From Actinoallomurus sp963736325 (GTDB lineage Bacteria; Actinomycetota; Actinomycetes; Streptosporangiales; Streptosporangiaceae): 64,000 bases of DNA. The notes under the pieces are model-generated. The model searched no databases. It saw only the letters and a list, made by a program, of their open reading frames with translations, and was not told the origin of the DNA. The stretch is from NCBI GenBank assembly GCA_963736325.1, contig CAVTOG010000009.1, forward strand, positions 1,054,001 to 1,118,000. The letters run 5' to 3'. Below are positions 1 to 7,065 of the stretch, in pieces (the stretch's first letter is position 1; every line of letters begins with the position of its first letter). The position numbers were made by a program, and so were the translations under genes.

Positions 1-393
1 GTTCGTGGTGTTCGTCCGCACGGCCCGCGTGGGGATCCACCCCTCGCTGTCGTTCGGCGGGACGGGCAGCAGGACGTGCAGCCAGCCGGGCTTGTGGTCG
101 AGCACCAGGAAGACCCGCGGCACACCGTTCGGCGTGGGGTTCCTCAACTGCAGGTGCGGGCTGTCGTCGCCGGCCTGCGCGTAGATGTTGACGATCTTCG
201 CACGGGCCGTGGCGATCGTGGCCGGGCCGTCGCCGAACGTCGCCTGCCGCGCGCCCGCGGTGGGCTTGGAGGAGGAGGTGGAGGTGGAGCCCGACGCGGC
301 GGGCGTCTTCGGGGCGCCGCCGCAACCGGTCAGCCCGAGACTCAGGGCGGCGGTGATCGCGATGGCCGCCGACGTGATGTGGCTGGTTGACAT
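1..393 (-). CDS. L,D-transpeptidase-like lipoprotein, N-terminal part (cut by window edge)
   Basis: The reading frame starts at ATG 393 on the minus strand and is still open at base 1, giving 131 residues. It begins with a lipoprotein signal: a short hydrophobic run ending in the lipobox LTGC at about residues 21-24. A Ser/Thr-rich linker follows. The next segment contains RVFLVLDHKPGWLHVLLPV and NDSEGWIP, the SH3-like lead-in typical of actinobacterial YkuD-type L,D-transpeptidases that crosslink peptidoglycan outside the membrane. The catalytic HxxGxxxxxxSHGC region would lie beyond the window, so the enzymatic assignment is inferred from the N-terminal part only. Confidence 0.6.
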   Translation of the reverse strand, partial: MSTSHITSAAIAITAALSLGLTGCGGAPKTPAASGSTSTSSSKPTAGARQATFGDGPATIATARAKIVNIYAQAGDDSPHLQLRNPTPNGVPRVFLVLDHKPGWLHVLLPVPPNDSEGWIPTRAVRTNTTN

Positions 394-428
394 CTGTCCT
401 GTTCCCTCGTCGAACGTCAATGAACGCC

Positions 429-470
429 GGACGGCCCGGGATCGCCGACTGCTGCTTCCCCGGGCCGTCC
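429..470 (-). terminator. Hairpin terminator after the secreted-protein gene
   Basis: A perfect 12-bp inverted repeat (GGACGGCCCGGG at 429-440 and CCCGGGCCGTCC at 459-470, 18-nt loop) lies 15 bp past the stop of the gene at 486-1007. There is no T-tract, as is common in high-GC actinomycetes. It also separates that gene from the lipoprotein gene downstream. Confidence 0.6.
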
Positions 471-485
471 TTGTCATGCCTGTCG

Positions 486-1007
486 TCAGCCGGTGAACTC
501 CGGCTGGGCCTTCACCGGCGTCGCCGGACGAGCCTCACCGCTCGGGGGAGCGGCTGGCGGCGGCGTCGGAGCGGGCGCGTGCGTGCTGGGACGCGGAGCC
601 GGCTTCGACGGCGGAGCCGAAGGCTGGTGCGACGGCACCGAGGCGCAGTGAACGGTTCCACGGGCCCCGTGACGCTCCCACACCGTTCCGGGACGCCGGT
701 CCGGGCGGTAGGCGATCACAGTGATGGTCGTGGCGTGCGACGGCACGGAGACCATGCCGCCCGCGGGCGCTTGGACGTACCCGTCGCTGTGGCCACCCTG
801 GTCGTCTTGCCAGGTGAACGGCACGGCTCCCCAGGTGTTCGGGTTGCTGACCATCCACGCCGTGGGTGCGCCGCCGACGCAGCGGGCGTGCAGCGCCAGC
901 GACGGGTCGCGGTCGTTGCACGCCCACGCGGGGGACGCGGCCAGTGTGGTGACGGTGATGGCCGTCACCGCACCAGCGAAAGCAAAGCTCGCCTTTTTCA
1001 GGCGCAT
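486..1007 (-). CDS. Secreted protein of unknown function with Pro-rich tail
   Basis: This 173-residue protein starts at ATG 1007 behind a strong ribosome binding site (AGGAGG). It has a Sec signal peptide (MRLKKASF..., hydrophobic core, cleavage near ASPAWA-C at about residue 29). The mature part of about 90 residues contains paired cysteines (CNDRDPS..., ARCVGG, VHCAS) and Trp residues suggesting a small extracellular beta fold. It ends in a Pro/Ala/Ser-rich tail that looks unstructured or cell-wall spanning. No LPXTG-type sorting signal is visible. I do not recognise a named family. It is followed by its own hairpin terminator. Confidence 0.7.
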   Translation of the reverse strand: MRLKKASFAFAGAVTAITVTTLAASPAWACNDRDPSLALHARCVGGAPTAWMVSNPNTWGAVPFTWQDDQGGHSDGYVQAPAGGMVSVPSHATTITVIAYRPDRRPGTVWERHGARGTVHCASVPSHQPSAPPSKPAPRPSTHAPAPTPPPAAPPSGEARPATPVKAQPEFTG

Positions 1008-1179
1008 GAGGTTCCTCCTAGAAAGGAGCAGACCGACAGTTCGCCGCGAGAGTCTTCATCAACGGCGCATCAGACACTATCGGTCAGAACGGGTAAATGC
1101 CGCCCGCATGGTAAACCATCGTCACTAACGTCACATCCAAGACCGGCGGCGTTCACCTGGAGAACTCATTCGCCTGAGG

Positions 1180-2082
1180 TCAGGTCTCCCGCAGGATGCC
1201 GTGCAGGATCGAGATGGACGCGTTCGGTGGCTCGGCCTCGATGACCAGGCGGTTCATCACGTGCCAGTAGGCGTCGACCTCGGAGGTCTTGCTCGCGTAC
1301 AGAGCGCTGGAGAGCTGCTCCAGGTAGACGATGTCGCGGATCTCGTCCTCGGGGAACCGGAGGATCGTGATCGGCCCGCCCGCTGCGGCATGGCCGCCGG
1401 TGCTGAACGGCAGCATCTCGATGGTCACGTTGGGCAGCGTGGCGAGCTCGATCAGATGGCGGATCTGCGCGCGCATCGTGGCGACGCCACCGAGCGGGCG
1501 GCGCAGCGCGGCCTCGTCGATGACGGCCCACAGCTTCGGCGGGTTCGCCCGGTGGAGGAGGCGCTGCCGCAGCATCCGCAGGTTCACACGCTGCTCGATC
1601 TCGCTCTCCGGCGCCCCGGAGTGCGCGAGGCGTACGACCGCGCGTGCGTAGTCCTCGGTCTGCAGCAGGCCGGGGACCCACTGGCACTCGTACGTGCGGA
1701 TCACACTGGCGGCAGGCTCCAGGCCCAGGTAGGTCTCGAACCACTCGGGCACCACACCGCTGTACTCGTGCCACCAGGCCTGGGCGTTCGCCCGCTCGGC
1801 CAGCGTGAGCATCATGCCGCGCGCGGCGTCATCGTCCACGCCGTACAGGGTGAGCAGGTCGGCGACGTCGCGATGCTTGAAGCCGGTGCGGCCCAGCTCC
1901 AGGCGGCTGATCTTGGAGTGTGAACCACGGATCGTCGCGCCTGCGTGCTCGCAGGTGATCCCTCGCGACTCGCGCATCCGGCGTAGTTGTGCGCCGACGA
2001 GCATGCGCAGCACCGTAGGCCCAGGCTGCGGGGACGTCATAGTGCCATTCGACATGACTCCCGCGCTGCTGCCAGTACCCAT
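1180..2082 (-). CDS. XRE-family regulator with DUF5753 (Scr1-type)
   Basis: The N-terminal helix-turn-helix is visible (LRRMRESRGITCEHAG...SKISRLELGR), followed by the long DUF5753 domain with its hallmark WVPGLLQTEDYARAV and ending in YWHVMNRLVIEAEPP...S. This family of actinomycete regulators usually sits beside a short DUF397 protein. No DUF397 gene is adjacent here; instead the divergent neighbour is a DUF574 methyltransferase, another common partner. The start is uncertain: ATG 2082 has GGGAG 11 bp upstream, but ATG 2055 or ATG 2040 (just before the conserved PQPGPTVLRM) are also possible. Target genes cannot be told from the sequence. Confidence 0.85.
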   Translation of the reverse strand: MGTGSSAGVMSNGTMTSPQPGPTVLRMLVGAQLRRMRESRGITCEHAGATIRGSHSKISRLELGRTGFKHRDVADLLTLYGVDDDAARGMMLTLAERANAQAWWHEYSGVVPEWFETYLGLEPAASVIRTYECQWVPGLLQTEDYARAVVRLAHSGAPESEIEQRVNLRMLRQRLLHRANPPKLWAVIDEAALRRPLGGVATMRAQIRHLIELATLPNVTIEMLPFSTGGHAAAGGPITILRFPEDEIRDIVYLEQLSSALYASKTSEVDAYWHVMNRLVIEAEPPNASISILHGILRET

Positions 2083-2222
2083 AATGGTCTTCACTCCCGC
2101 GCCTACCGACCTCAACCGAACCGGTTCACCATAGCTTCACTACGGTACAGGCGGAATGGTCGGTTTTATCCTTAAGTCCGGTGTGACCCCCTTACGTGGG
2201 CGAACACGGCAGGATGGGAAGC

Positions 2223-3038
2223 GTGACTGACGATTCCCCCACATCTGGGCGGCAGGCGACGCCCGAGATCGACACGACCGTGCCGCACTCGGCCCGTATC
2301 TGGAACTACTGGCTGGGCGGCAAGGACAACTACCCCGCCGACCGGACGGCCGGCGACGAGTTCCTCAAGGTCTTCCCCGGCATGGTCGACGTCGCCCGCG
2401 CCGTGCGGCACTACCTCGCCCGAGCCGTGCACCACCTCGCGGGCGAGGCCGGGATCCGGCAGTTCCTCGACATCGGCACGGGCCTGCCCACGGTCGACAA
2501 CACCCACGAGATCGCCCAGCGCGTGGCGCCGGAGTCCCGGATCGTCTACGTCGACAACGACCCGCTCGTGCTGGCCCACGCGCGCGCACTGCTCACCAGC
2601 ACGCCCCAGGGCGCGACCAACTACATCGACGCCGACGTGCGCGACCCCGACACGATCCTGGAGATCGCCGCCCGGACCCTGGACTTCGACCGGCCCGTCG
2701 CGCTGATGCTGCTGGGGATCATGGCGCACGTCAACGACGACGAGGAGGCGCGCTCGATCCTGGGCCGCCTGCTGGGCGCCCTGCCCTCCGGCAGTTACCT
2801 CGTGCTCAGCGACGGCACCAACACCGACAAGGCGCGCGAGGAGGCCCACCGCAACTACAACTCCGGCGGTGCCGTCCCGTACCTGCTGCGGAGCCCGGAG
2901 CGGATCGGCCACTTCTTCGACGGCCTGGACCTGCTCGAACCCGGTGTCGTGTCGGTGTCGCGCTGGCGCCCGGAGCCGACGCCGTTCGGCCTGCCGCCCG
3001 AGGTCGCCACCATCGGCGGCGTGGCGCGCAAGCCCTGA
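2223..3038 (+). CDS. SAM-dependent methyltransferase, DUF574 family
   Basis: The protein (about 271 residues) carries the family's N-terminal signature HSARIWNYWLGGKDNYPADR and the Rossmann-like SAM site FLDIGTGLPTVDNTHE followed by VYVDNDPLVLAHARALL. It ends in the typical PEVATIGGVARKP. This actinomycete-specific family (PF04672) is abundant, often paired with XRE/DUF5753 regulators, and its substrates are unknown. GTG 2223 was chosen because homologues begin near TDDSPTSGRQATPEID and a GA-rich stretch precedes it; ATG 2214 and GTG 2196 are in-frame alternatives. It is divergent from the XRE gene across about 140 bp. Confidence 0.85.
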   Translation: MTDDSPTSGRQATPEIDTTVPHSARIWNYWLGGKDNYPADRTAGDEFLKVFPGMVDVARAVRHYLARAVHHLAGEAGIRQFLDIGTGLPTVDNTHEIAQRVAPESRIVYVDNDPLVLAHARALLTSTPQGATNYIDADVRDPDTILEIAARTLDFDRPVALMLLGIMAHVNDDEEARSILGRLLGALPSGSYLVLSDGTNTDKAREEAHRNYNSGGAVPYLLRSPERIGHFFDGLDLLEPGVVSVSRWRPEPTPFGLPPEVATIGGVARKP

Positions 3039-3041
3039 CCC

Positions 3042-3605
3042 TCACAGCGCCGTCAGGAACGTCTCGACGACGCGTTCGGTGAACTCCCTGGTGATCGGCT
3101 GCCGGGAGAGCAGGCGGCGGTAGAACAGCGGCCCCAGGAGCAGGCCGTCGACCAGATCGAGGTCGCGGCCCGCGCCGATCTCGCCGCGCTCGACGGCGCG
3201 CGCCACTGCGTCATGAACCGGCTGCCGCCGCTGCGCGGTGAAGTCCGCCAGGAGGCGCGCGAGTTCGGGATCGCGCTCGGCCGCCTCGATGAGGGCCGGG
3301 ATCAGCGCGGCCGTCGGCGGCGTGCCGATGATGCGCGCGACGTCGCCGGCGAAGGCCGTCAGGTCCTCGCGCAGGCTGCCGGTGTCCTGGGCGGTCGCCG
3401 CCGGGACGATCGCCTCGACGGCCGCGAGGAGCACCGCCCGCTTGTCGGGCCAGTGCCGGTAGATGGTGCTCTTGGCGACGCCCGACCGGGCCGAGATCGC
3501 CTCGACGGTCGTGCCGGCCAGACCGTGCTCGGCCAGGAGCTCGGCCGCCGTGTTGATGATCACCTGCCGTGACCTGATCGCCCGCGGATCGCTCGACGCT
3601 GTCAT
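3042..3605 (-). CDS. TetR/AcrR-family repressor
   Basis: The 187-residue protein has a clear N-terminal TetR helix-turn-helix (residues about 12-58: IINTAAELLAEHG...TTVEAISARSGVAKSTIYRHWPDK) and a C-terminal ligand domain of the TetR_C_11 type (…PALIEAAERDPELARLL, DGLLLGPLFYRRLL). Its start codon lies 17 bp from a perfect operator-like palindrome at 3622-3642, which also precedes the divergent luciferase-like gene remnant. Autoregulation and control of the divergent oxidoreductase is therefore likely; the oxidoreductase itself is now broken, so the regulator may have lost its main target. Confidence 0.9.
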   Translation of the reverse strand: MTASSDPRAIRSRQVIINTAAELLAEHGLAGTTVEAISARSGVAKSTIYRHWPDKRAVLLAAVEAIVPAATAQDTGSLREDLTAFAGDVARIIGTPPTAALIPALIEAAERDPELARLLADFTAQRRQPVHDAVARAVERGEIGAGRDLDLVDGLLLGPLFYRRLLSRQPITREFTERVVETFLTAL

Positions 3606-3621
3606 CTTTCATCCCTTCTTT

Positions 3622-3642
3622 GCTACGCTACCGTAGCGTAGC
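3622..3642. promoter_or_regulatory. Perfect TetR-type operator palindrome
   Basis: GCTACGCTAC-N-GTAGCGTAGC is a perfect inverted repeat with 10-bp arms and a single central base. It sits in the 60-bp gap between the tetR gene and the divergent oxidoreductase remnant, the expected place for the repressor's own operator. Confidence 0.75.
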
Positions 3643-3665
3643 GAAAGTTGTCCAGGGAGGACGCC

Positions 3666-4329
3666 GTGAGGTTCGGAGTCGAGATCCCCACCTGTACGGC
3701 CGGGATGATGCACCCGGCACGCTTCGCCACCATCGAGGACGTCGTCGACGTGGCCGTGGAGGCCGAGCAGCTCGGCTTCCACGACGCCGGCGGCAACGAC
3801 TGTGCGGTTCACGGACGTCGAGATGTTCCCCAAGCCGCTCCAGTCGCCACTGCCCATCTACTCCGGCGGGAACGCCGACGGCGCCATCCGGCGGGCCGCC
3901 GAGCTGTGCCAAGCGTGGCTGCCGGCCAAGATGGGCCCGGACCGCGTCCGCGAGGGCCGCGCACGCCTGGAGGAGTACGCGCGCGCTGCCGGCCGCGACC
4001 CGGCGGAGATCGGCACCGCCCTGCAGTCGGTCGTCTGCCTCGGCGCCACCGCGGAGCAGGCGCGCGACCGGTTCCTCGGCTCCTCCTTCGACCTCTTCCG
4101 CCGCTCGCTCGCGCGCACGATGACCAAGGGCGTCGACGTCGAGGAGTACCTCGACCTCAACCTCATCGGCACACCCGACGAGGTCTGCGCCAAGATCGCG
4201 GCGTACGAGCGTGCCGGGGTCGATCACCTGTGCGGCCTGCTGTTCGTCGGCAACACCGTGGACGAGATGCGGGCCCAGATCAGGGCGTTCGCCCGCGACG
4301 TCATGCCCGCCTTTCCGGAGCGCCCGTAA
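3666..4329 (+). pseudogene. Luciferase-like (LLM class) F420-dependent oxidoreductase, internally deleted
   Basis: From GTG 3666 the frame reads the start of an LLM-class flavin/F420 oxidoreductase (VRFGVEIPTCTAGMMHP...DVAVEAEQLGFHDAGGND), then shifts. Homology resumes in another frame at about 3800 (MRFTDVEMFPKPLQSPLPIYSGG... to FARDVMPAFPERP, stop 4327-4329). About 110-130 residues of the usual roughly 300-330-residue barrel are missing at the junction near 3800, together with a frame change, so the enzyme cannot be functional as a whole. The 3' fragment (3802-4329, 175 residues) is an open frame and may be predicted as a short gene. It lies downstream of the TetR operator and just upstream of the tRNA cluster and truncated mca, marking a rearranged spot. 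Confidence 0.75.
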
Positions 4330-4335
4330 AATGGA

Positions 4336-4363
4336 TTGTGCCTTTTTCGAGCGTCTCTAGAAT
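4336..4363 (+). promoter_or_regulatory. Promoter of the tRNA cluster
   Basis: A TTGTGC -35 element (4336-4341) and a TAGAAT -10 element (4358-4363), 16 bp apart, lie about 65 bp upstream of the first tRNA. No other promoter-like element is seen between the three tRNAs, which suggests a single transcript. Confidence 0.5.
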
Positions 4364-4427
4364 GGGTGTCAGAACAGCGGGAGAGTGGGACGTTGAATCG
4401 CCCCGGTCGGCCTTTCTCGTTGTTCGT

Positions 4428-4500
4428 GCCTCTGTAGCTCAGTGGAGAGAGCGCCCGCTTGCGGAGCGGGAGGTCTCAGGTTCGAGTCCTGGTGGAGGCG
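4428..4500 (+). tRNA. tRNA-Arg (anticodon GCG)
   Basis: A full cloverleaf can be folded: acceptor GCCTCTG/TGGAGGC (two G-T pairs), D-arm GCTC/GAGC, anticodon arm CCCGC-TTGCGGA-GCGGG, T-arm with TTCGAGT, discriminator G. The anticodon GCG reads CGC. This is unusual, because bacteria normally read CGU/CGC/CGA with a tRNA-Arg carrying ACG (inosine). CCA is not encoded. Confidence 0.8.
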
Positions 4501-4501
4501 C

Positions 4502-4573
4502 TGCTCGGTGGTGTAACGGGAACACGCTGGCCTCATAAGCCAGACGATCAGGGTTCGAATCCCTGCCGAGCCA
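4502..4573 (+). tRNA. tRNA with CAT anticodon (Met-type)
   Basis: The cloverleaf has D-arm GTGT/ACAC, anticodon arm CTGGC-CTCATAA-GCCAG, and T-arm CAGGG-TTCGAAT-CCCTG. Six acceptor pairs form, but position 1 to 72 is a T-C mismatch. An unpaired 1-72 recalls initiator tRNAs, yet the three G-C pairs diagnostic of initiators are absent from the anticodon stem. It could be an elongator Met tRNA or an Ile tRNA with lysidine-modified CAT. It begins one base after the tRNA-Arg ends; CCA is not encoded. Confidence 0.7.
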
Positions 4574-4600
4574 CGAATGCTCCTGAGAATGGAGCGTCAT

Positions 4601-4673
4601 GGTGATCGTGGTGTAAGGGCGGCACGCCGGGTTGTGGTCCCGGAAGAGATGGGTTCGACTCCCTCCGTTCACC
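4601..4673 (+). tRNA. tRNA-His (anticodon GTG), degenerate
   Basis: The anticodon arm is CCGGG-TTGTGGT-CCCGG. An extra G at 4601 can pair with C73 at 4673, the hallmark of tRNA-His. However, position 5-68 is T-T and the T-stem has two mismatches (49-65 A-C, 50-64 T-T), so only three T-stem pairs form. It may be a decayed or element-borne tRNA. Its last bases overlap the stop codon of the truncated mca gene on the other strand. Confidence 0.6.
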
Positions 4674-5241
4674 CTTTGATACCGGCGAAAAGGTCGAAGG
4701 ACCGGATGTAGTAGAGCTTCGGCGGCTGCCACGGCTCGCCGGCATCCGGATGGCGGCCGGGGTCGCCGGCGGAGGCGTACGCCTCCAAGGACACCCGGTG
4801 GGTCATGACATGGTCCGGATGGGGGTGGCCGCCGTCCTCGTCGTAGCCGACGATGACGTGCGGGCGGAACGCGCGTACGGCCCGTACGAGCGGGAGGGCC
4901 GCTATCTCGAAGGGCTGCCGCGCGAAGCTCCCCTTGGGCGGCCTCTCGCCGTCTCGCGGAAGCCCGGAGTCCTCGAAGCCGAGGAAACGCCGGCCGACGC
5001 CGAGGATCTCGCGGGCGCGCGCCATCTCCGCGCGGCGCGGCCGCGGCAGGTCGGCCCGCGCCTCGGGCCGGTCCATCGCCGGGTTGAGCACGTCGCCGCG
5101 CTCGCCCCCCGTCATCGTGCACACCAGGACCTCGGCGCCCTCGGCGGCGTACCGCGCCATGGTCGCCGCGCCCTCGCTGGACTCGTCGTCGGGATGGGCG
5201 TGCACGGCCATCAATCGCAGCCCGGTGTGTGATCGCGACAT
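4669..5241 (-). CDS. mca: Mycothiol S-conjugate amidase (Mca/MshB family), 3'-truncated
   Basis: The 190-residue product matches the N-terminal two thirds of mycothiol S-conjugate amidase, the zinc enzyme that cleaves mycothiol adducts during detoxification. Zinc ligands are present (AVHAHPDDES at about residue 13, HPHPDH at about 142), with TMTGGERGDVLNPAMDRPE. Normal Mca has about 290 residues. Here clear homology stops around KLYYI and the frame ends at a TGA lying inside the 3' end of the tRNA-His on the other strand, so about 100 C-terminal residues are lost. It is probably a non-functional remnant unless another mca exists elsewhere in the genome. It starts at ATG 5241, divergent in position from the oxidoreductase remnant on the far side of the tRNAs. 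Confidence 0.75.
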   Translation of the reverse strand: MSRSHTGLRLMAVHAHPDDESSEGAATMARYAAEGAEVLVCTMTGGERGDVLNPAMDRPEARADLPRPRRAEMARAREILGVGRRFLGFEDSGLPRDGERPPKGSFARQPFEIAALPLVRAVRAFRPHVIVGYDEDGGHPHPDHVMTHRVSLEAYASAGDPGRHPDAGEPWQPPKLYYIRSFDLFAGIKG

Positions 5242-5274
5242 GGGGTCTCCTCGGTCGAGCCTAAGTCGACCCGT

Positions 5275-6261
5275 TTACAGGGTCGGTGGGAGGCCGAAGA
5301 CCGGGAACAGGTTCGTGTCGAGGAAGAAGTTGAGGCCGGTGATGCGGTCGCCGGTGATCTCCAGGACCTGGAGGGCCCACGGTCGGTGGCTGCCGCCCGG
5401 GCCGCTGGGGCGGTATTGGCCGAAGGCCGGCAGGCCGTTGGCGACCGTCGGGATGAGGCGGGAGCCGCTGCAGTGGATGCCCGGGCCGGCCCACCACGCC
5501 TTGATGTCGGCGTGGCCGCGTAGCCACAGGTCGTACGGCGGCATGGAGGTCGTGGCCTCCTCGTGGAGGAGGGAGACCAGCGAGTCGAGGTCGTAGCGTT
5601 CGAAGGCGTCGACGTAGCGGGCCAGCAGGGCGCGCTGCTCGTCGTCCATCGGGCGCGGCGGGTCGGCGGCGGTCACGCCGCTCGAGGTCAGGGTCGCGCG
5701 GGCGCGCTGGAGGGCGCTGTTCACCGAGGGCACCGTGGTGCCGAGCAGCTCCGCGACCTCGCCGGCCTTCCAGCGCAGGACCTCGCGCAGGATCAGCACG
5801 GCGCGCTGTCTCGACGGCAGGTGCTGGAGGGCCGCGACGAACGCCAGGCGGATCGTCTCGCGTTCGACGGCCTGCTCGGCGGGGTCGAAGGTCTCGGGCA
5901 TGACGCGGCCGTCGGGGATCGGCTCGACCCAGGCGGTCTCCGGGAGCGGCGGGCCCAGCGGGGTGTCCACGCTGCCGGAGGGGCCCATGTCGATGGGGCG
6001 GGCGCGGCGGCGCCGGCCGTCGATCATGTCGAAGCAGACGTTGGTCGCGATGCGGTAGAGCCAGGATCGCAGCGACGAGCGGCCTTCGAACCGGTCGAGG
6101 CCCTTCCAGGCGCGTACGAGGGTGTCCTGGACGGCGTCTTCCGCCTCGAACACCGACCCCAGCATCCGGTAGCAGTAACCGGTCAGCTCCACCCGGTGCC
6201 GTTCGAGCTCACCGGACCGGAGCGCGTCGGTCGTCATCGCGAGATCACTCACCGAGGGCAT
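5275..6261 (-). CDS. ECF sigma factor with C-terminal SnoaL-like domain (SigX5/SigG type)
   Basis: The 328-residue protein has sigma region 2 (GYCYRMLGSVFEAEDAVQDT...LYRIATNVCFDMIDGRRRR), sigma region 4 (LPSRQRAVLILREVLRWKAGEVAELLGTTVPSVNSALQRAR), and a C-terminal NTF2/SnoaL-like domain from about residue 205 (LLARYVDAFERYDLDSLVSLLHEEATTSMPPYDLWLRG). This layout matches the TIGR02960 group of ECF factors, in which the extension replaces a separate anti-sigma factor. It directs RNA polymerase to a small regulon that cannot be read from here. The start ATG 6261 follows GGGAAGGGG; an internal ATG at 6237 is possible. Confidence 0.9.
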   Translation of the reverse strand: MPSVSDLAMTTDALRSGELERHRVELTGYCYRMLGSVFEAEDAVQDTLVRAWKGLDRFEGRSSLRSWLYRIATNVCFDMIDGRRRRARPIDMGPSGSVDTPLGPPLPETAWVEPIPDGRVMPETFDPAEQAVERETIRLAFVAALQHLPSRQRAVLILREVLRWKAGEVAELLGTTVPSVNSALQRARATLTSSGVTAADPPRPMDDEQRALLARYVDAFERYDLDSLVSLLHEEATTSMPPYDLWLRGHADIKAWWAGPGIHCSGSRLIPTVANGLPAFGQYRPSGPGGSHRPWALQVLEITGDRITGLNFFLDTNLFPVFGLPPTL

Positions 6262-6366
6262 CCCCTTCCCACCTGCGAGTTCCCCACCCTAGGCACCCCC
6301 TACGACAACTCAGAACCCCCGAACGCTCCCTGACACGAGTCAATACCTCCCACTTACACTGTCAAA

Positions 6367-7050
6367 GTGGACGATTTCAGCGGTGTGAGCGTGGAAGCGG
6401 TCCTGTTCGACTTCTCGGGAACTCTCTTCGACGACACCGGCGTGCTCGTCCCGGAGGCGCTGTCCGCGGCGGCCGAGCGGCGCGGAGCCGAGATCGGCGA
6501 CGCGGAGGCGGTCATCGCGCGGACTCTGCGCCACGTCGACTCCCCGGAGGGGTTTCGCGCACGCGAGGGCAGTGACCTGTCCGTGGAACGCCATCGTTCC
6601 GTCTGGAAGACGCTGATCGCCGACGCCGGGCCGTTCGAGGAGGACCTGGTCGAGGCGCTGTACGAGTGCCTGACCGCCCCGGACGCCTGGCTGCCGTACC
6701 CCGACACCGTCCCGGTGATCGAGGCGCTGAAGGAGGCCGGCGTACGCGTGGGCGTGCTCAGCAACATCGGCTGGGACATCCGCCCGGCGTTCGAGAGAGT
6801 GGGCGCCCTGAAAGCCCTGGACGCCGTCGTGCTGTCCTGCGAGGAGGGTCTCGCCAAGCCGGACCCGGCGCTGTTCGCGATCGCCTGCGAGCGCCTGGGC
6901 ACGCCGCCGTCGCGCGTGCTGTACGTCGGGGACGACCCGTCGAAGGACGGCGCGGCGGTCCGCGCCGGACTCCCGGTCTACCTGCTGCCCAGCGAACGCG
7001 ACGCGAGCACGCCGCGCGGCCTCAACGCCGTTCTCCGCCTCGCCGGCTGA
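6367..7050 (+). CDS. HAD-family phosphatase
   Basis: The 227-residue protein begins at GTG 6367 and shows HAD motif I (LFDFSGTLFDD; the first catalytic Asp is present and the second position is Ser, so it is DxSGT rather than DxDGT), motif II (VGVLSNIG), motif III Lys (EEGLAKPDPALFAIA) and motif IV (VLYVGDDPSKDGAAVRAG). The helical cap lies between motifs I and II. Substrate is unknown. It is convergent with the aminocyclitol operon and ends 15 bp from it. Validamycin-type pathways need a phosphatase to release the 7'-phosphate of the coupled product, so it is a candidate for that step; this is inference from location only. Confidence 0.8.
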   Translation: MDDFSGVSVEAVLFDFSGTLFDDTGVLVPEALSAAAERRGAEIGDAEAVIARTLRHVDSPEGFRAREGSDLSVERHRSVWKTLIADAGPFEEDLVEALYECLTAPDAWLPYPDTVPVIEALKEAGVRVGVLSNIGWDIRPAFERVGALKALDAVVLSCEEGLAKPDPALFAIACERLGTPPSRVLYVGDDPSKDGAAVRAGLPVYLLPSERDASTPRGLNAVLRLAG

Positions 7051-7065
7051 CGGCTTGGACATGCC

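Noticed and set aside
4502..4573. Initiator tRNA-Met
   Set aside because: The 1-72 mismatch suggested an initiator, but the anticodon stem (CTGGC/GCCAG) lacks the three G-C pairs of initiator tRNAs.
4330..4680. Prophage or integrative element boundary at the tRNAs
   Set aside because: No integrase, excisionase or repeat (att) sequence is seen within several kb on either side; only the tRNAs and damaged neighbours suggest an event.
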